Positions 15,689 to 24,612 of a stretch of 64,000 bases of DNA are shown piece by piece. The notes below the pieces were generated by a model, which worked only from the letters and a program-made list of their open reading frames with translations, was not told the DNA's origin and did not search any database. The translations under genes were made by a program, and so were the position numbers. How positions within the stretch are numbered: position 1 is the stretch's first letter; each line of letters begins with the position of its first letter. Source of the stretch: Bacillus sp. Cs-700 (GTDB lineage: Bacteria; Bacillota; Bacilli; Bacillales; Guptibacillaceae). The DNA is taken from contig NZ_CP041063.1 of NCBI RefSeq assembly GCF_011082085.1, positions 124,001-188,000 of the forward strand, written 5' to 3'.

Positions 15689-15790
15689 ATGGGGAAACGT
15701 AAGTCTTCTTCCGCGGTTGGCAACATCGTTATGAACGATGCTACTACGTTTAGTATCACCATCCCAAAAACGTTTATACATGGATTTTAG
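15689..15790 (+). CDS. Candidate 33-aa small protein
   Basis: ATG at 15689 has a perfect GGAGG (15676-15680) 8 nt upstream. The 33-codon frame (starts MGKRKSSSAVGNIVMN, ends PKTFIHGF) stops at 15790, 60 nt before rsmD. A Lys/Arg and Ser start is followed by a Thr/Ile-rich strand-like part; there is no membrane segment. I do not recognise it. An antisense frame of 43 codons also spans the region but has only a weak ribosome site. Coding is unproven. Confidence 0.4.
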   Translation: MGKRKSSSAVGNIVMNDATTFSITIPKTFIHGF

Positions 15791-15850
15791 CTTTCCCTTT
15801 TTTTGTGGTAGGATAAGTAGGAATATGGAAACGATAAGGTTGTGAGAGAG

Positions 15851-16940
<1,090 letters not shown>

Positions 16941-18164
16941 CTACTTAAATATCCGTTGATTCCCAGCACGGTAAGTAACAAGAATGATAAATGTAAGTAA
17001 TGAAAAAAGTGTGATCCAGGGTCCTGTTAGCGTAAGAAAAGAATAGACGCTTTCAATAAAAGAGGGGGCATCTTCTCGATTTAATACGGGAAGAGAGCCG
17101 TTACCTGAAGATAAATAATCCAAATAAATAGGTTTCCAAATGACAAGTGTAAGAAAAGCTGCGAAAAAGCCATGAAGCAATCTCGCGAAAAAAAATGGCT
17201 TGAACCGAATGTCGGTATCTGCCAAAATACTTGCTACCTGTGCTTGAACGGAAAATCCATTAAAAGCGAGAATGAAGCTTGTGACGATCGCTTGAGCAAG
17301 AAGTGTTGTAGAGCTTTCACTTGCTAGTCTGCTTCCTAACGTAATTTCAAACATTCCAGAAAGTAATGGGATATCGAGCTCGGGTGATAGCTGTAACAGT
17401 AGCAGGATGGACCGAATTACTCCTGCAAGTATAGCAGCGATTCCAATCACACCGAGTAGCTCATTTAAAACAGAAAACAGAATGATGAAGCCACCAACCA
17501 TTAATAATGTTTTAATCGAAGAATGAACAGCATCACCCATCATTTTTCCGAATGGCCGTGTATCTATAAGCCGTGTTTGATGGAGAGCGGTAAAAGCAAG
17601 TCCGAGTCGTGACTCAGAAGAGCGAATCATATCAGTAGAATGAGCTTCTTCGGGATGGTGAAAACGCATCACGAATCCAACTAGAATATTACCTGTGTAG
17701 TGGGCGATCGCTAAAATAACGCCAAGTGCGGGATTATGGAAAAAACCAACTGCAACGGCGGCGAAAATAAAAAGCGGGTTTGAGCAGTTTGTAAACGAAA
17801 CAAGACGTTCTCCTTCAATGGCAGTAATGTCATTATTTTGACGAAGATGAGCGGTATATTTCGCCCCTGCAGGAAAGCCTGACGCGATGCCCATTGCAAA
17901 TACAAAAGCACCTGAACCCGGTACACGAAAAAGGGGTCTCATCAAAGGTTCTAGTAAGATGCCAATAAATCGAACAACGCCGATGCCGATTAGGAGTTCA
18001 GAGATAATAAAAAAGGGTAATAGAGATGGGAAGACTATATCCCACCACATGGATAAACCGCTTTTGGATGCCTCTAGTGTATGATCAGGAAATAAAATAA
18101 CGGCGAGAGCAACGAACGTCACGGACGTTGCAAGCATTATGGTTTTCATTACTTGAACGTTCAC
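16941..18164 (-). CDS. spoVV: YlbJ / SpoVV, sporulation integral membrane protein
   Basis: Mother-cell membrane protein needed for dipicolinic acid transport into the forespore in B. subtilis (YlbJ, renamed SpoVV). It is about 407 aa with multiple hydrophobic helices of the nucleoside-transporter-like (gate domain) family. Features include GLSMWWDIVFPSLLPFFIISELL near the N-terminus and GIASGFPAGAKYTAHLRQ. GTG 18162-18164 has GGGAGG 9 nt upstream; the longer in-frame ATG start is less well supported. It is divergent from ylbK. A possible sigma-E promoter lies upstream. Confidence 0.9.
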   Translation of the reverse strand: MNVQVMKTIMLATSVTFVALAVILFPDHTLEASKSGLSMWWDIVFPSLLPFFIISELLIGIGVVRFIGILLEPLMRPLFRVPGSGAFVFAMGIASGFPAGAKYTAHLRQNNDITAIEGERLVSFTNCSNPLFIFAAVAVGFFHNPALGVILAIAHYTGNILVGFVMRFHHPEEAHSTDMIRSSESRLGLAFTALHQTRLIDTRPFGKMMGDAVHSSIKTLLMVGGFIILFSVLNELLGVIGIAAILAGVIRSILLLLQLSPELDIPLLSGMFEITLGSRLASESSTTLLAQAIVTSFILAFNGFSVQAQVASILADTDIRFKPFFFARLLHGFFAAFLTLVIWKPIYLDYLSSGNGSLPVLNREDAPSFIESVYSFLTLTGPWITLFSLLTFIILVTYRAGNQRIFK

Positions 18165-18241
18165 AGTTTCATTCCTCCCACTTCTCAAATCATGAGCAGT
18201 TAGCGAAAAAAGATTCTCTAACCTGTCCGATTATTAAAATA

Positions 18242-18272
18242 TACGTATGTGAGGCACAATTAGACCATATGA
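18242..18272 (-). promoter_or_regulatory. Possible sigma-E promoter of ylbJ/spoVV
   Basis: Read on the minus strand: TCATATG as -35, 16-nt spacer, CATACGTA as -10. Similar to the sigma-E pattern (kmATATT, N14-15, CATACAHT) but with mismatches at both boxes. Confidence 0.35.
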
Positions 18273-18304
18273 TTAAGCAGGTATAGACAGGGAGGCGTTC
18301 TCAG

Positions 18305-19093
18305 GTGAACCGTCCAAAGATCGGATTAGCTCTCGGTTCTGGTGGAGCAAGAGGATTCGCTCATTTAGGTGTGCTTAAAGTATTACTTCAAGAAAAAATC
18401 CCGATTGATTGCATTGCCGGAAGTAGCATGGGATCACTCGTCGGTGCGATTTATGGATCTGGACATGATGTCGAAACGATGGAGAAAATGGCATCGCTTT
18501 TTCGCAGAAAGTATTATTTAGACTTTACCGTCCCTAAGATGGGGTTTATTGCGGGCAATAAAGTGAGAAGTTTAATTGAAACGTTGACTCATGGAAAACA
18601 GATAGAAGACATGGATCCTCCGCTTGCGATTGTGGCAACAGACATTATTAAAGGAGAAAAGGTGGTTTTTCGAACCGGATCTGTAGCGCAAGCGGTAAGA
18701 GCAAGTATTGCGATACCGGGGATATTAGTTCCCGAAAAGATTGGAGAGCGCCTTTTAGTAGATGGAGGTGTCATTGATCGCGTCCCGGTTTCTGTTGCAA
18801 GAGAAATGGGCGCAGATCTTGTCATTGCTGTTGACGTATCCAACGTAAAGAAAGAACCTGATGTGACATCCATTATAGACGTCATTATGCAAAGTATTGA
18901 TATTATGCAGAATGAAATGGTGAGGCTGCATGAAATTAATGCAGATGTCATGATAAAACCAGGGTTGGAATCTTTTCAATCAAGAGCTTTTACAAACGTA
19001 GTGGATATCATTAAAATCGGAGAGGAAGAAGCCTATCGCCACCTTGAACAAATTCATCGGGCGGTGAAGGTGTGGAAGGAGAAAAACAAATGA
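18305..19093 (+). CDS. ylbK: YlbK, patatin-like phospholipase (RssA family)
   Basis: A 262-aa patatin-fold esterase with the full catalytic set. The oxyanion loop is GSGGARGFAHLGV (residues 11-23), the nucleophile elbow is GSSMGS (GxSxG, Ser about 41), and the dyad Asp is in LLVDGGVIDRVPV. It probably hydrolyses a lipid or thioester; the natural substrate is unknown. GTG 18305 with GGGAGGCG upstream. The stop overlaps the ylbL start by 4 nt. Confidence 0.92.
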   Translation: MNRPKIGLALGSGGARGFAHLGVLKVLLQEKIPIDCIAGSSMGSLVGAIYGSGHDVETMEKMASLFRRKYYLDFTVPKMGFIAGNKVRSLIETLTHGKQIEDMDPPLAIVATDIIKGEKVVFRTGSVAQAVRASIAIPGILVPEKIGERLLVDGGVIDRVPVSVAREMGADLVIAVDVSNVKKEPDVTSIIDVIMQSIDIMQNEMVRLHEINADVMIKPGLESFQSRAFTNVVDIIKIGEEEAYRHLEQIHRAVKVWKEKNK

Positions 19094-20118
19094 ATCGAAG
19101 CACCAAGAAATTCACCTATGTTTGGGCAATTGTTATTGTATTGGTGGCGGCCTTTACATTTATTGACCTCCCCTATTATGTGACAACACCGGGAGAAGCG
19201 AGAGTATTAGATGAAGTAATCAACGTTGATGGTGGTTCACAAGATGGTGGAGAATTTATGCTGACGACTGTTCGAGTGGGAGAAGCAAACGTTATTCAAT
19301 ATATCTGGGCCCAATTTAACGAATATCATGAGTTAATTGAAGAAGATTTGATTAAACGTGAAGGTGAGTCGGATGAAGAGTACCATCAAAGACAGCTAGA
19401 TGTTATGGCAAACTCACAAACGAGTGCGACAATTGTAGCATACCAAGCAGCGAATAAGGACATTACCATTACAAAAAATGGTGTTCTCGTAACCGGAATC
19501 ATTGAAGGAATGCCGGCAGATGGGAAGTTAGAACTAGGAGATTTAATTGTTGAGGTTGATGGAGAGAAAGTGGAAGAAACCGAACAGCTTCTTGAGCAAC
19601 TTGGCTCCTATGAAAAGTCAGACACGGTTAACTTAACCATTAAAAGAGAAGATAAGGAAATGAAGGTGGAGCTTGGTTTTGCAGATTTTCCTAAAGCTTA
19701 TAATGCTGAAGACGGTAAAGTAGGTGTTGGAATTACAGGTCCTGTGACAGCAACAACGATCGAAACAGATCCTTCTATTAAAATCAATACGGACGAAATT
19801 GGTGGACCATCAGCAGGGTTAATGTTTTCACTTGAAATTTATAACCAATTAACAGAAGAGGATTGGACAAAAGGGTATGAAATTGCTGGAACAGGTACAA
19901 TCAACGACGAAGGTGAAGTTGGACCGATTGGTGGAATAAAACAGAAGATCGTGGCTGCAGATGGATCAGGGGCAGAAATTTTCTTTGCACCGGTTGCTCA
20001 CTCCAATTATGATGATGCCCTAGAAGCAGGAAAAGATATTGATACCGATATGAAGATTGTTCCTGTGGAAACTTTTGAAGATGCTCGTGAGTACTTAAAA
20101 CAATTGAAAGAAAAGTAA
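19090..20118 (+). CDS. ylbL: YlbL, membrane-anchored PDZ-Lon (S16) protease
   Basis: A 342-aa protein with one N-terminal transmembrane helix (VWAIVIVLVAAFTFIDLPYY), a PDZ domain (about 125-200; VTGIIEGMPADGKLELGDLI) and a C-terminal Lon-type protease domain. The Ser/Lys dyad is visible: Ser in DEIGGPSAGLMFSL and Lys in GPIGGIKQKIVAA. In B. subtilis YlbL degrades the cell-division inhibitor YneA after DNA damage. ATG 19090 follows AAGGAG by 8 nt and overlaps the ylbK stop. Confidence 0.94.
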   Translation: MNRSTKKFTYVWAIVIVLVAAFTFIDLPYYVTTPGEARVLDEVINVDGGSQDGGEFMLTTVRVGEANVIQYIWAQFNEYHELIEEDLIKREGESDEEYHQRQLDVMANSQTSATIVAYQAANKDITITKNGVLVTGIIEGMPADGKLELGDLIVEVDGEKVEETEQLLEQLGSYEKSDTVNLTIKREDKEMKVELGFADFPKAYNAEDGKVGVGITGPVTATTIETDPSIKINTDEIGGPSAGLMFSLEIYNQLTEEDWTKGYEIAGTGTINDEGEVGPIGGIKQKIVAADGSGAEIFFAPVAHSNYDDALEAGKDIDTDMKIVPVETFEDAREYLKQLKEK

Positions 20119-20134
20119 AAGCATTCCTAATGCA

Positions 20135-20163
20135 AAAAAGCCTGGCTTACTGCCAGGCTTTTT
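20135..20163 (+). terminator. Bidirectional terminator between ylbL and tmcAL
   Basis: AAAAAGCCTGGC (20135-20146) pairs with GCCAGGCTTTTT (20152-20163). Confidence 0.9.
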
Positions 20164-21374
20164 TAGATCATTAACGGGACAGATTTATATTCTTTTTTAA
20201 GAAAGTCTTCTTGATGCTGACCATTGTAGCCGAGTGCATAAACAAGGCTTGCTCGTCTTTCAATTGTGAGAAATGGGTGGTCTGATTGATTGATATTGGA
20301 AACGAGGGGAATAGAAAGTGCCCCTTTTTTCTCACTAAGAAACGTTCGACCTGACTTTGTCATCCCAAGAATACGGATATATGGTGCTTCCCCATCTAGT
20401 GCTGGCTTCATGTCCTCCTTAGTCGTTTGCGTGAGGACGTGAAGAGCGAACCGTTGAATTCTTGTCCACGTGTATCGTTTGGTTTTGACAAACTCCATAA
20501 ATGATTGAAAACTTGGGGCTTTCTTCGCCATTGTAATAAGACGGTTCTCAAGCCCTTCTTCCGCTTCATAGATGAACGAAAGGTCCTTGTTGTTCGTCGT
20601 AAGTAGTTTATAACGCAACAGGTGATAAAGCTTGTGCCACCCGTGGAAGTCGCTATATGTATGCTCATAGTCGAGGAGCTTCTGGTAAGTTGGATTTGGC
20701 ACGTAATTGATGATGTGATCAAGGGTACTACCTTTTAATAGCTTGCTTCGAATACTTGTTGCGCTTGCAATTTCCACATCGTCAAAGTCTTGATCATGGT
20801 AACCTGCTTTTGTTCGTAAGATTGTATAGGGCTCTAGATGAGAATTAAGATCTTGAATCGCTTTAACATAGTGGTAACCCAGTATGTTATTTGGTTGAGA
20901 GAGATCAAGTACGTTTGCGTGTCCATCTAGACTCTCAAAAGCAAGCGATGACGCTTTTGGATAGCTATTTCCCTGGCCCATGTAATATTTAATTCGTTCG
21001 TTATATTCTGGTTTATTGTGATGAATAAATGTAGTTGTCTTTTGGAACTCCTCTATTGCACCTGATTCACTCCCAAAACAGACGGAATCAACTCCGAGGG
21101 AAGATAGGAGTGAAATAGCTCCTTTTGCAAAGATTTCCGCTTTTTGGGTAGCATAAACGTAGGGGAGTTCAATTACAAGATCAACGCCATTTCTTAGAGC
21201 CATCTCTGTCCTTGTCCATTTATCAACGAGTGCTGGCTCTCCCCTTTGAAGAAATGAACCGCTCATAACGGCAATCACCACATCAGCATTAGTCGTTTTT
21301 TTCGTTTCTTCTAGATGATAAAGATGCCCGTTATGAAAAGGATTGTACTCCACAACAACTCCAGCAGCTTTCAT
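20163..21374 (-). CDS. tmcAL: tRNA(Met) cytidine acetate ligase TmcAL (YlbM)
   Basis: ATP-dependent acetate ligase that forms N4-acetylcytidine at the wobble position of elongator tRNA-Met. The 403-aa protein has a nucleotidyltransferase-like N-terminal domain with VVVEYNPFHNGHLYHLEETK (HxGH) and VAVMSGSFLQRGEPA-type loop, then DSVCFGSESG and ASATSIRSKLL. ATG 21374 is the family-standard start (MKAAGVVVEYNPFHNGH). It is divergent from ylbN. Confidence 0.94.
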   Translation of the reverse strand: MKAAGVVVEYNPFHNGHLYHLEETKKTTNADVVIAVMSGSFLQRGEPALVDKWTRTEMALRNGVDLVIELPYVYATQKAEIFAKGAISLLSSLGVDSVCFGSESGAIEEFQKTTTFIHHNKPEYNERIKYYMGQGNSYPKASSLAFESLDGHANVLDLSQPNNILGYHYVKAIQDLNSHLEPYTILRTKAGYHDQDFDDVEIASATSIRSKLLKGSTLDHIINYVPNPTYQKLLDYEHTYSDFHGWHKLYHLLRYKLLTTNNKDLSFIYEAEEGLENRLITMAKKAPSFQSFMEFVKTKRYTWTRIQRFALHVLTQTTKEDMKPALDGEAPYIRILGMTKSGRTFLSEKKGALSIPLVSNINQSDHPFLTIERRASLVYALGYNGQHQEDFLKKEYKSVPLMI

Positions 21375-21503
21375 ACAGTCGCTCCTCTCGATCCAAATCT
21401 AATTGGACGTCCATTTTTATTAGTTGAATTAAAGGTTTTTTCTCTGGTATGATAAACATTATACCAAGATTACTAATGAAACAACTGGTGTAAAGAAAAA
21501 ATA

Positions 21504-21532
21504 TTGACATTTGCTTAATTTGTAGCTATAAT
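21504..21532 (+). promoter_or_regulatory. Consensus sigma-A promoter of ylbN-rpmF
   Basis: TTGACA (21504-21509), 17-nt spacer, TATAAT (21527-21532), both boxes perfect. It lies 28 nt before the ylbN ATG. Confidence 0.93.
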
Positions 21533-21560
21533 ACTTTTGTTGCCTTGAGGTGATACACAG

Positions 21561-22097
21561 ATGAAATGGTCAATTGAACAATTGAAGTCCTATAAATTAA
21601 AAGGCCTTACAATTGACGAAGAAGTGAATGTAGAGGAACTGAAGGAACGTAATCCAGATATACGTGAGATTACGCCAGTTCATGTTACTGGTGAAACATC
21701 GTTTCATGGTAATAAGGTTACCTTTCATCTTACAGTGAAAGGCAAAATGGTTCTACCATGTGCCAATACACTTGAAGATGTTGATTTTCCGTTCGTACTT
21801 CGCCCAATGGAGACATTTGTGCTTGAAGCAAACACAAATGGCGTTGATTTTGAGGTGGAAGATGAAGAAATTCATCAAGTTTCGGGAAATACGGTTGACT
21901 TAGTTCCGTATATTAAGGAAAATATACTTTTGGAGATTCCGATTCGCGTTGTGAAATATAGCTCTGAATCGGAAGAAATGCCAAAAAAATCGGGTAATGG
22001 TTGGGAAGTAATTACGAAGGAACAACCGAAAGAAAAGGTTGATCCTCGTATGGCCGGTTTAGCTGATTTTTTCAATAAGGAAAATGAAGATAACTAG
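21561..22097 (+). CDS. ylbN: YlbN, YceD/DUF177 family protein
   Basis: A 178-aa protein of the YceD (DUF177) family, always found upstream of rpmF. YceD-type proteins are linked to 23S rRNA accumulation and ribosome assembly. The Cys motif typical of the family is reduced here to one Cys (KMVLPCANTLEDVDFPF), as in YlbN. The C-terminus ends DPRMAGLADFFNKE, a conserved tail. It is cotranscribed with rpmF, 46 nt downstream, from a consensus promoter. Confidence 0.92.
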   Translation: MKWSIEQLKSYKLKGLTIDEEVNVEELKERNPDIREITPVHVTGETSFHGNKVTFHLTVKGKMVLPCANTLEDVDFPFVLRPMETFVLEANTNGVDFEVEDEEIHQVSGNTVDLVPYIKENILLEIPIRVVKYSSESEEMPKKSGNGWEVITKEQPKEKVDPRMAGLADFFNKENEDN

Positions 22098-22143
22098 ATC
22101 AAAATTTCCGTAAGACTGTTAACTTTTTAAGGAGGTGGAAACA

Positions 22144-22317
22144 ATGGCAGTACCAGCTAGAAGAACTTCTAAAACGCGTAAAAACAAGCGTCGTACTCAT
22201 TATAAATTAGAAGTACCAGGAATGGTAAAGTGCCCTAATTGCGGCGAATACAAACTTTCTCACCGTGTTTGTAAAGAGTGTGGAAATTACAAAGGTGAAA
22301 ACGTAGTAAGCAAGTAA
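22144..22317 (+). CDS. rpmF: 50S ribosomal protein L32 (zinc-binding form)
   Basis: Ribosomal protein L32, 57 aa. It starts [20 protein letters not shown] and contains [20 protein letters not shown], with all four Cys, so it is the zinc-containing (C+) form. ATG 22144 has AAGGAGGTG upstream; the slightly longer frame beginning at 22135 is not the start. It forms an operon with ylbN. Confidence 0.97.
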   Translation: MAVPARRTSKTRKNKRRTHYKLEVPGMVKCPNCGEYKLSHRVCKECGNYKGENVVSK

Positions 22318-22324
22318 TTTTGCG

Positions 22325-22354
22325 AAACAGAGAGAGAAATCTCTCTGTTTTTTT
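22325..22354 (+). terminator. Terminator of ylbN-rpmF
   Basis: AAACAGAGAGA (22325-22335), GAAA loop, TCTCTCTGTTT (22340-22350), then T residues. Confidence 0.93.
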
Positions 22355-22396
22355 ACATGTTGAATTATTTGATTTTTCTAAAAAGGAGAGGGCGAG

Positions 22397-23161
22397 ATGA
22401 CAAGTGTGATCGTTGAACATCGTAATCGAGCGGCAATCGTAACGATTCATCGACCAGAACAACGTAATGCGATTAATGACGGGGTGATGGATCAAATCAT
22501 GCACGCGATTGAAAAAGCTGAAGCAAACGAAAGCGTAAGCTATATTGTGATTACAGGTAGCGGAGAGGAAGTTTTTTGTAGCGGTGGGGATTTGAAGGCA
22601 TTTCAAGGGCTTAAGACAGCTGAACAGGCTTACCCTATGCTTCGTAAAATGGGTAATGTTCTTGATCGCTTGTTTTTCTGTAAGAAACCCACTGTTGCGC
22701 TTTTGAATGGTCATGCAGTTGGGGGTGGGCTGGAGCTTGCAATGGCATGCGATTATCGGATTGCTAGAAAGAACACCAAGGTAGGCTTTATACAGGGATC
22801 GATCGGGTTAACAACTGGCTGGGGCGGATCTACATATGCCTTAGCGAGAATGAATCATACTGAAGCTTTGAAGATGCTTATGAGCGCTGATCGCTATTCG
22901 AGTGAAGAAGCTTTTTTAAACGGTTGCCTTACATATATTACGAATGATCTTCACTGGGAAGAGGATGCTTACCGCTACATAGAAAATCTTTTGAAACGGT
23001 CTCCACTAATTCTTTCTACTTATAAAACCTACTGGGTCAATAGCCTCGATCCACATCTCATCCGTCATCGAGTTGAAGAAGAAATTAGAAGCTGTGCTCG
23101 CTTATGGGATACAGAGGAGCACCATCAAGCCGTTAAGGCATTTTTAAACAAGAATTCGTAA
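22397..23161 (+). CDS. Enoyl-CoA hydratase/isomerase family (crotonase fold) protein
   Basis: A 254-aa crotonase-fold protein. The oxyanion-hole segments are VFCSGGDLKAF and GHAVGGGLELAMACDYRIA, the latter retaining the first catalytic Glu. Where hydratases carry the second Glu (QPEI), this protein has GFIQGSIGLTTGWGGS, so that Glu is missing. The WGG pattern recalls decarboxylating members such as ethylmalonyl-CoA decarboxylase. A classical hydratase role is therefore doubtful; hydrolase, isomerase or decarboxylase are alternatives. ATG with AAAAGGAGAGG upstream. Confidence 0.82.
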   Translation: MTSVIVEHRNRAAIVTIHRPEQRNAINDGVMDQIMHAIEKAEANESVSYIVITGSGEEVFCSGGDLKAFQGLKTAEQAYPMLRKMGNVLDRLFFCKKPTVALLNGHAVGGGLELAMACDYRIARKNTKVGFIQGSIGLTTGWGGSTYALARMNHTEALKMLMSADRYSSEEAFLNGCLTYITNDLHWEEDAYRYIENLLKRSPLILSTYKTYWVNSLDPHLIRHRVEEEIRSCARLWDTEEHHQAVKAFLNKNS

Positions 23162-23322
23162 ATTTGTATAGTATAAATCGGTTTCATTCGATCAATTTTA
23201 GGTTGAAAAGGTCTATCCCTTTCTCTTAAGGACTAAAAAATAGATTCTTTCATAAATACAAGAGTCTACTATATCTAGTAAACGCATATGATGACTGTAA
23301 AACAGTTATTGGGGGATTGTGA

Positions 23323-23886
23323 TTGGTACCGATTCGCCAGGATGCTTGGTCGAAAGATGAAGATGTATTATTAGCTGAGGTTGTCTTACGTCACATTAGA
23401 GAATCAAGTACACAACTCGCTGCATTTGAAGAAGTAGGTATGACGCTGTCTCGAACTCCAGCAGCTTGTGGGTTTCGATGGAATTCGCTTATTCGTAAAC
23501 AGTATGAGGCGGCGATCACATTAGCTAAGAAGCAGCGCAAGGAACAGAAAAAAAACCAAGTGGAAGTGAAAGTAGATTCATCTGAAGAAGATCGAAGCAT
23601 CGATTTAATCGATGAAGCCATTAGCCTATTGATAACATCGAAAACGTATCTCACTGAAACAAGTAAAATTGAAGCGTCACTACAGGAGGCGCTGGCTGAA
23701 AACCTTCAGCTTAAGCAAAATCTTCATCAGTTAGAAAAAGAGTACCTGACCGTTCAGGAAGATTATCAATCATTACTAGAAATTATGGAGAAAGCAAGGA
23801 AAATGGTGATCTTTCAAGAGGACGATTCAGGAAGTTTACGGTTTCAAATGGATGCGAACGGTAACTTAGAAAAAATAAAAAAATAG
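23323..23886 (+). CDS. rsfA: RsfA-family prespore regulator (YlbO-like)
   Basis: A 187-aa DNA-binding protein of the RsfA family. The N-terminal Myb/SANT-like domain (residues 5-55: RQDAWSKDEDVLLAEVVLRH, TLSRTPAACGFRWNSLIRK) is followed by a basic linker. A long coiled coil follows (about 100-160; LQEALAENLQLKQNLHQLEK). In B. subtilis RsfA is made in the forespore and modulates sigma-F genes. TTG 23323 has GGGGGA 6 nt upstream. I could not find a convincing sigma-F promoter in the 160 nt before it. Confidence 0.9.
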   Translation: MVPIRQDAWSKDEDVLLAEVVLRHIRESSTQLAAFEEVGMTLSRTPAACGFRWNSLIRKQYEAAITLAKKQRKEQKKNQVEVKVDSSEEDRSIDLIDEAISLLITSKTYLTETSKIEASLQEALAENLQLKQNLHQLEKEYLTVQEDYQSLLEIMEKARKMVIFQEDDSGSLRFQMDANGNLEKIKK

Positions 23887-23906
23887 GAGCGTGTCAGCTC
23901 CTATTT
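23881..23906 (+). terminator. Bidirectional terminator between rsfA and ylbP
   Basis: AAATAGGAGC (23881-23890) pairs with GCTCCTATTT (23897-23906) between the convergent genes. Confidence 0.85.
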
Positions 23907-23911
23907 CTTCG

Positions 23912-24385
23912 TTACTCCTGTTCGCTTACGCCTTCAGGATACCATACATAAGGATTTTCTCCACGATCGCGTTCGGGCTGATAGGTGACTGCATCAAAGC
24001 CCATTTTCTCCCAGAATTCACCCGAACCTTGTCTCGCGTTCGTTTTTACCGGCAAATTAAAGGTTTTTGCGAAATTCACTAGCGTGGAACCATAATCACG
24101 ATTATGATATTGCGGAAGTACTTCAAGTTTCCACAACTCAAGGTAATCCTGCGGTGGATCAAAATAGCGATCGTATTTGCCATCGATGCGATACAAGCTC
24201 ATTCTAGCAACAAGCTTATCTCCATAGTAAATCCCATAGAATGGAGATTCGCTATCATTTTCAATGATGTTATCTTGCAGGTCTTCCATCATTGAAAGTT
24301 CTTGAATACCGAATTCTTTAAACTTCTTAAACTCCTCGAGAGTTTTGTAATTGATTACAAGTGGACGAACTGTTAGATCTACCAT
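23912..24385 (-). CDS. ylbP: YlbP-like GNAT N-acetyltransferase
   Basis: A 157-aa GNAT-family acetyltransferase. YGDKLVARMSLYRI and YLELWKLEVLPQYHNRDYGS (acetyl-CoA binding motif A) lead to GSGEFWEKMGFDAVTY at the C-terminus, the usual motif B. The substrate is unknown. I set the start at the ATG beginning MVDLTVRP because GGAGGGGG precedes it; a further in-frame ATG five codons upstream overlaps that site. Confidence 0.87.
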   Translation of the reverse strand: MVDLTVRPLVINYKTLEEFKKFKEFGIQELSMMEDLQDNIIENDSESPFYGIYYGDKLVARMSLYRIDGKYDRYFDPPQDYLELWKLEVLPQYHNRDYGSTLVNFAKTFNLPVKTNARQGSGEFWEKMGFDAVTYQPERDRGENPYVWYPEGVSEQE

Positions 24386-24525
24386 AGTGGCCCCCTCCAT
24401 GCATGCTTCTTATTCTCTTAGATGATTAGAAGTAAAACAACTTCTACCTTTCTATTATAACCGAAAACACAAAACTTTTCCTTATTTCAAAAAACAAAGT
24501 ATAAAAGGAATAATTTGAATATTTA

Positions 24526-24556
24526 TTGAAACGTGAAGGTCATTTAATGATATGAT
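24526..24556 (+). promoter_or_regulatory. Candidate promoter of the acyl-CoA carboxylase genes
   Basis: TTGAAA (24526-24531), 19-nt spacer, TATGAT (24551-24556). Just downstream, GGTTT-TC-AAACC (24566-24577) is a small dyad that could be an operator. The spacing is longer than ideal. Confidence 0.45.
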
Positions 24557-24612
24557 AAATGTAAGGGTTTTCAAACCTGTTAATTCATTATTGTGGTGAG
24601 AGGGGCGATACT

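Noticed and set aside
20408-20722. 104-aa frame inside tmcAL
   Set aside because: Out-of-frame shadow on the same strand as tmcAL, whose own frame is intact and conserved.
23162-23322. sigma-F promoter for rsfA
   Set aside because: GTATA and GCATA words occur, but no GGnnAnAnT lies at proper spacing.
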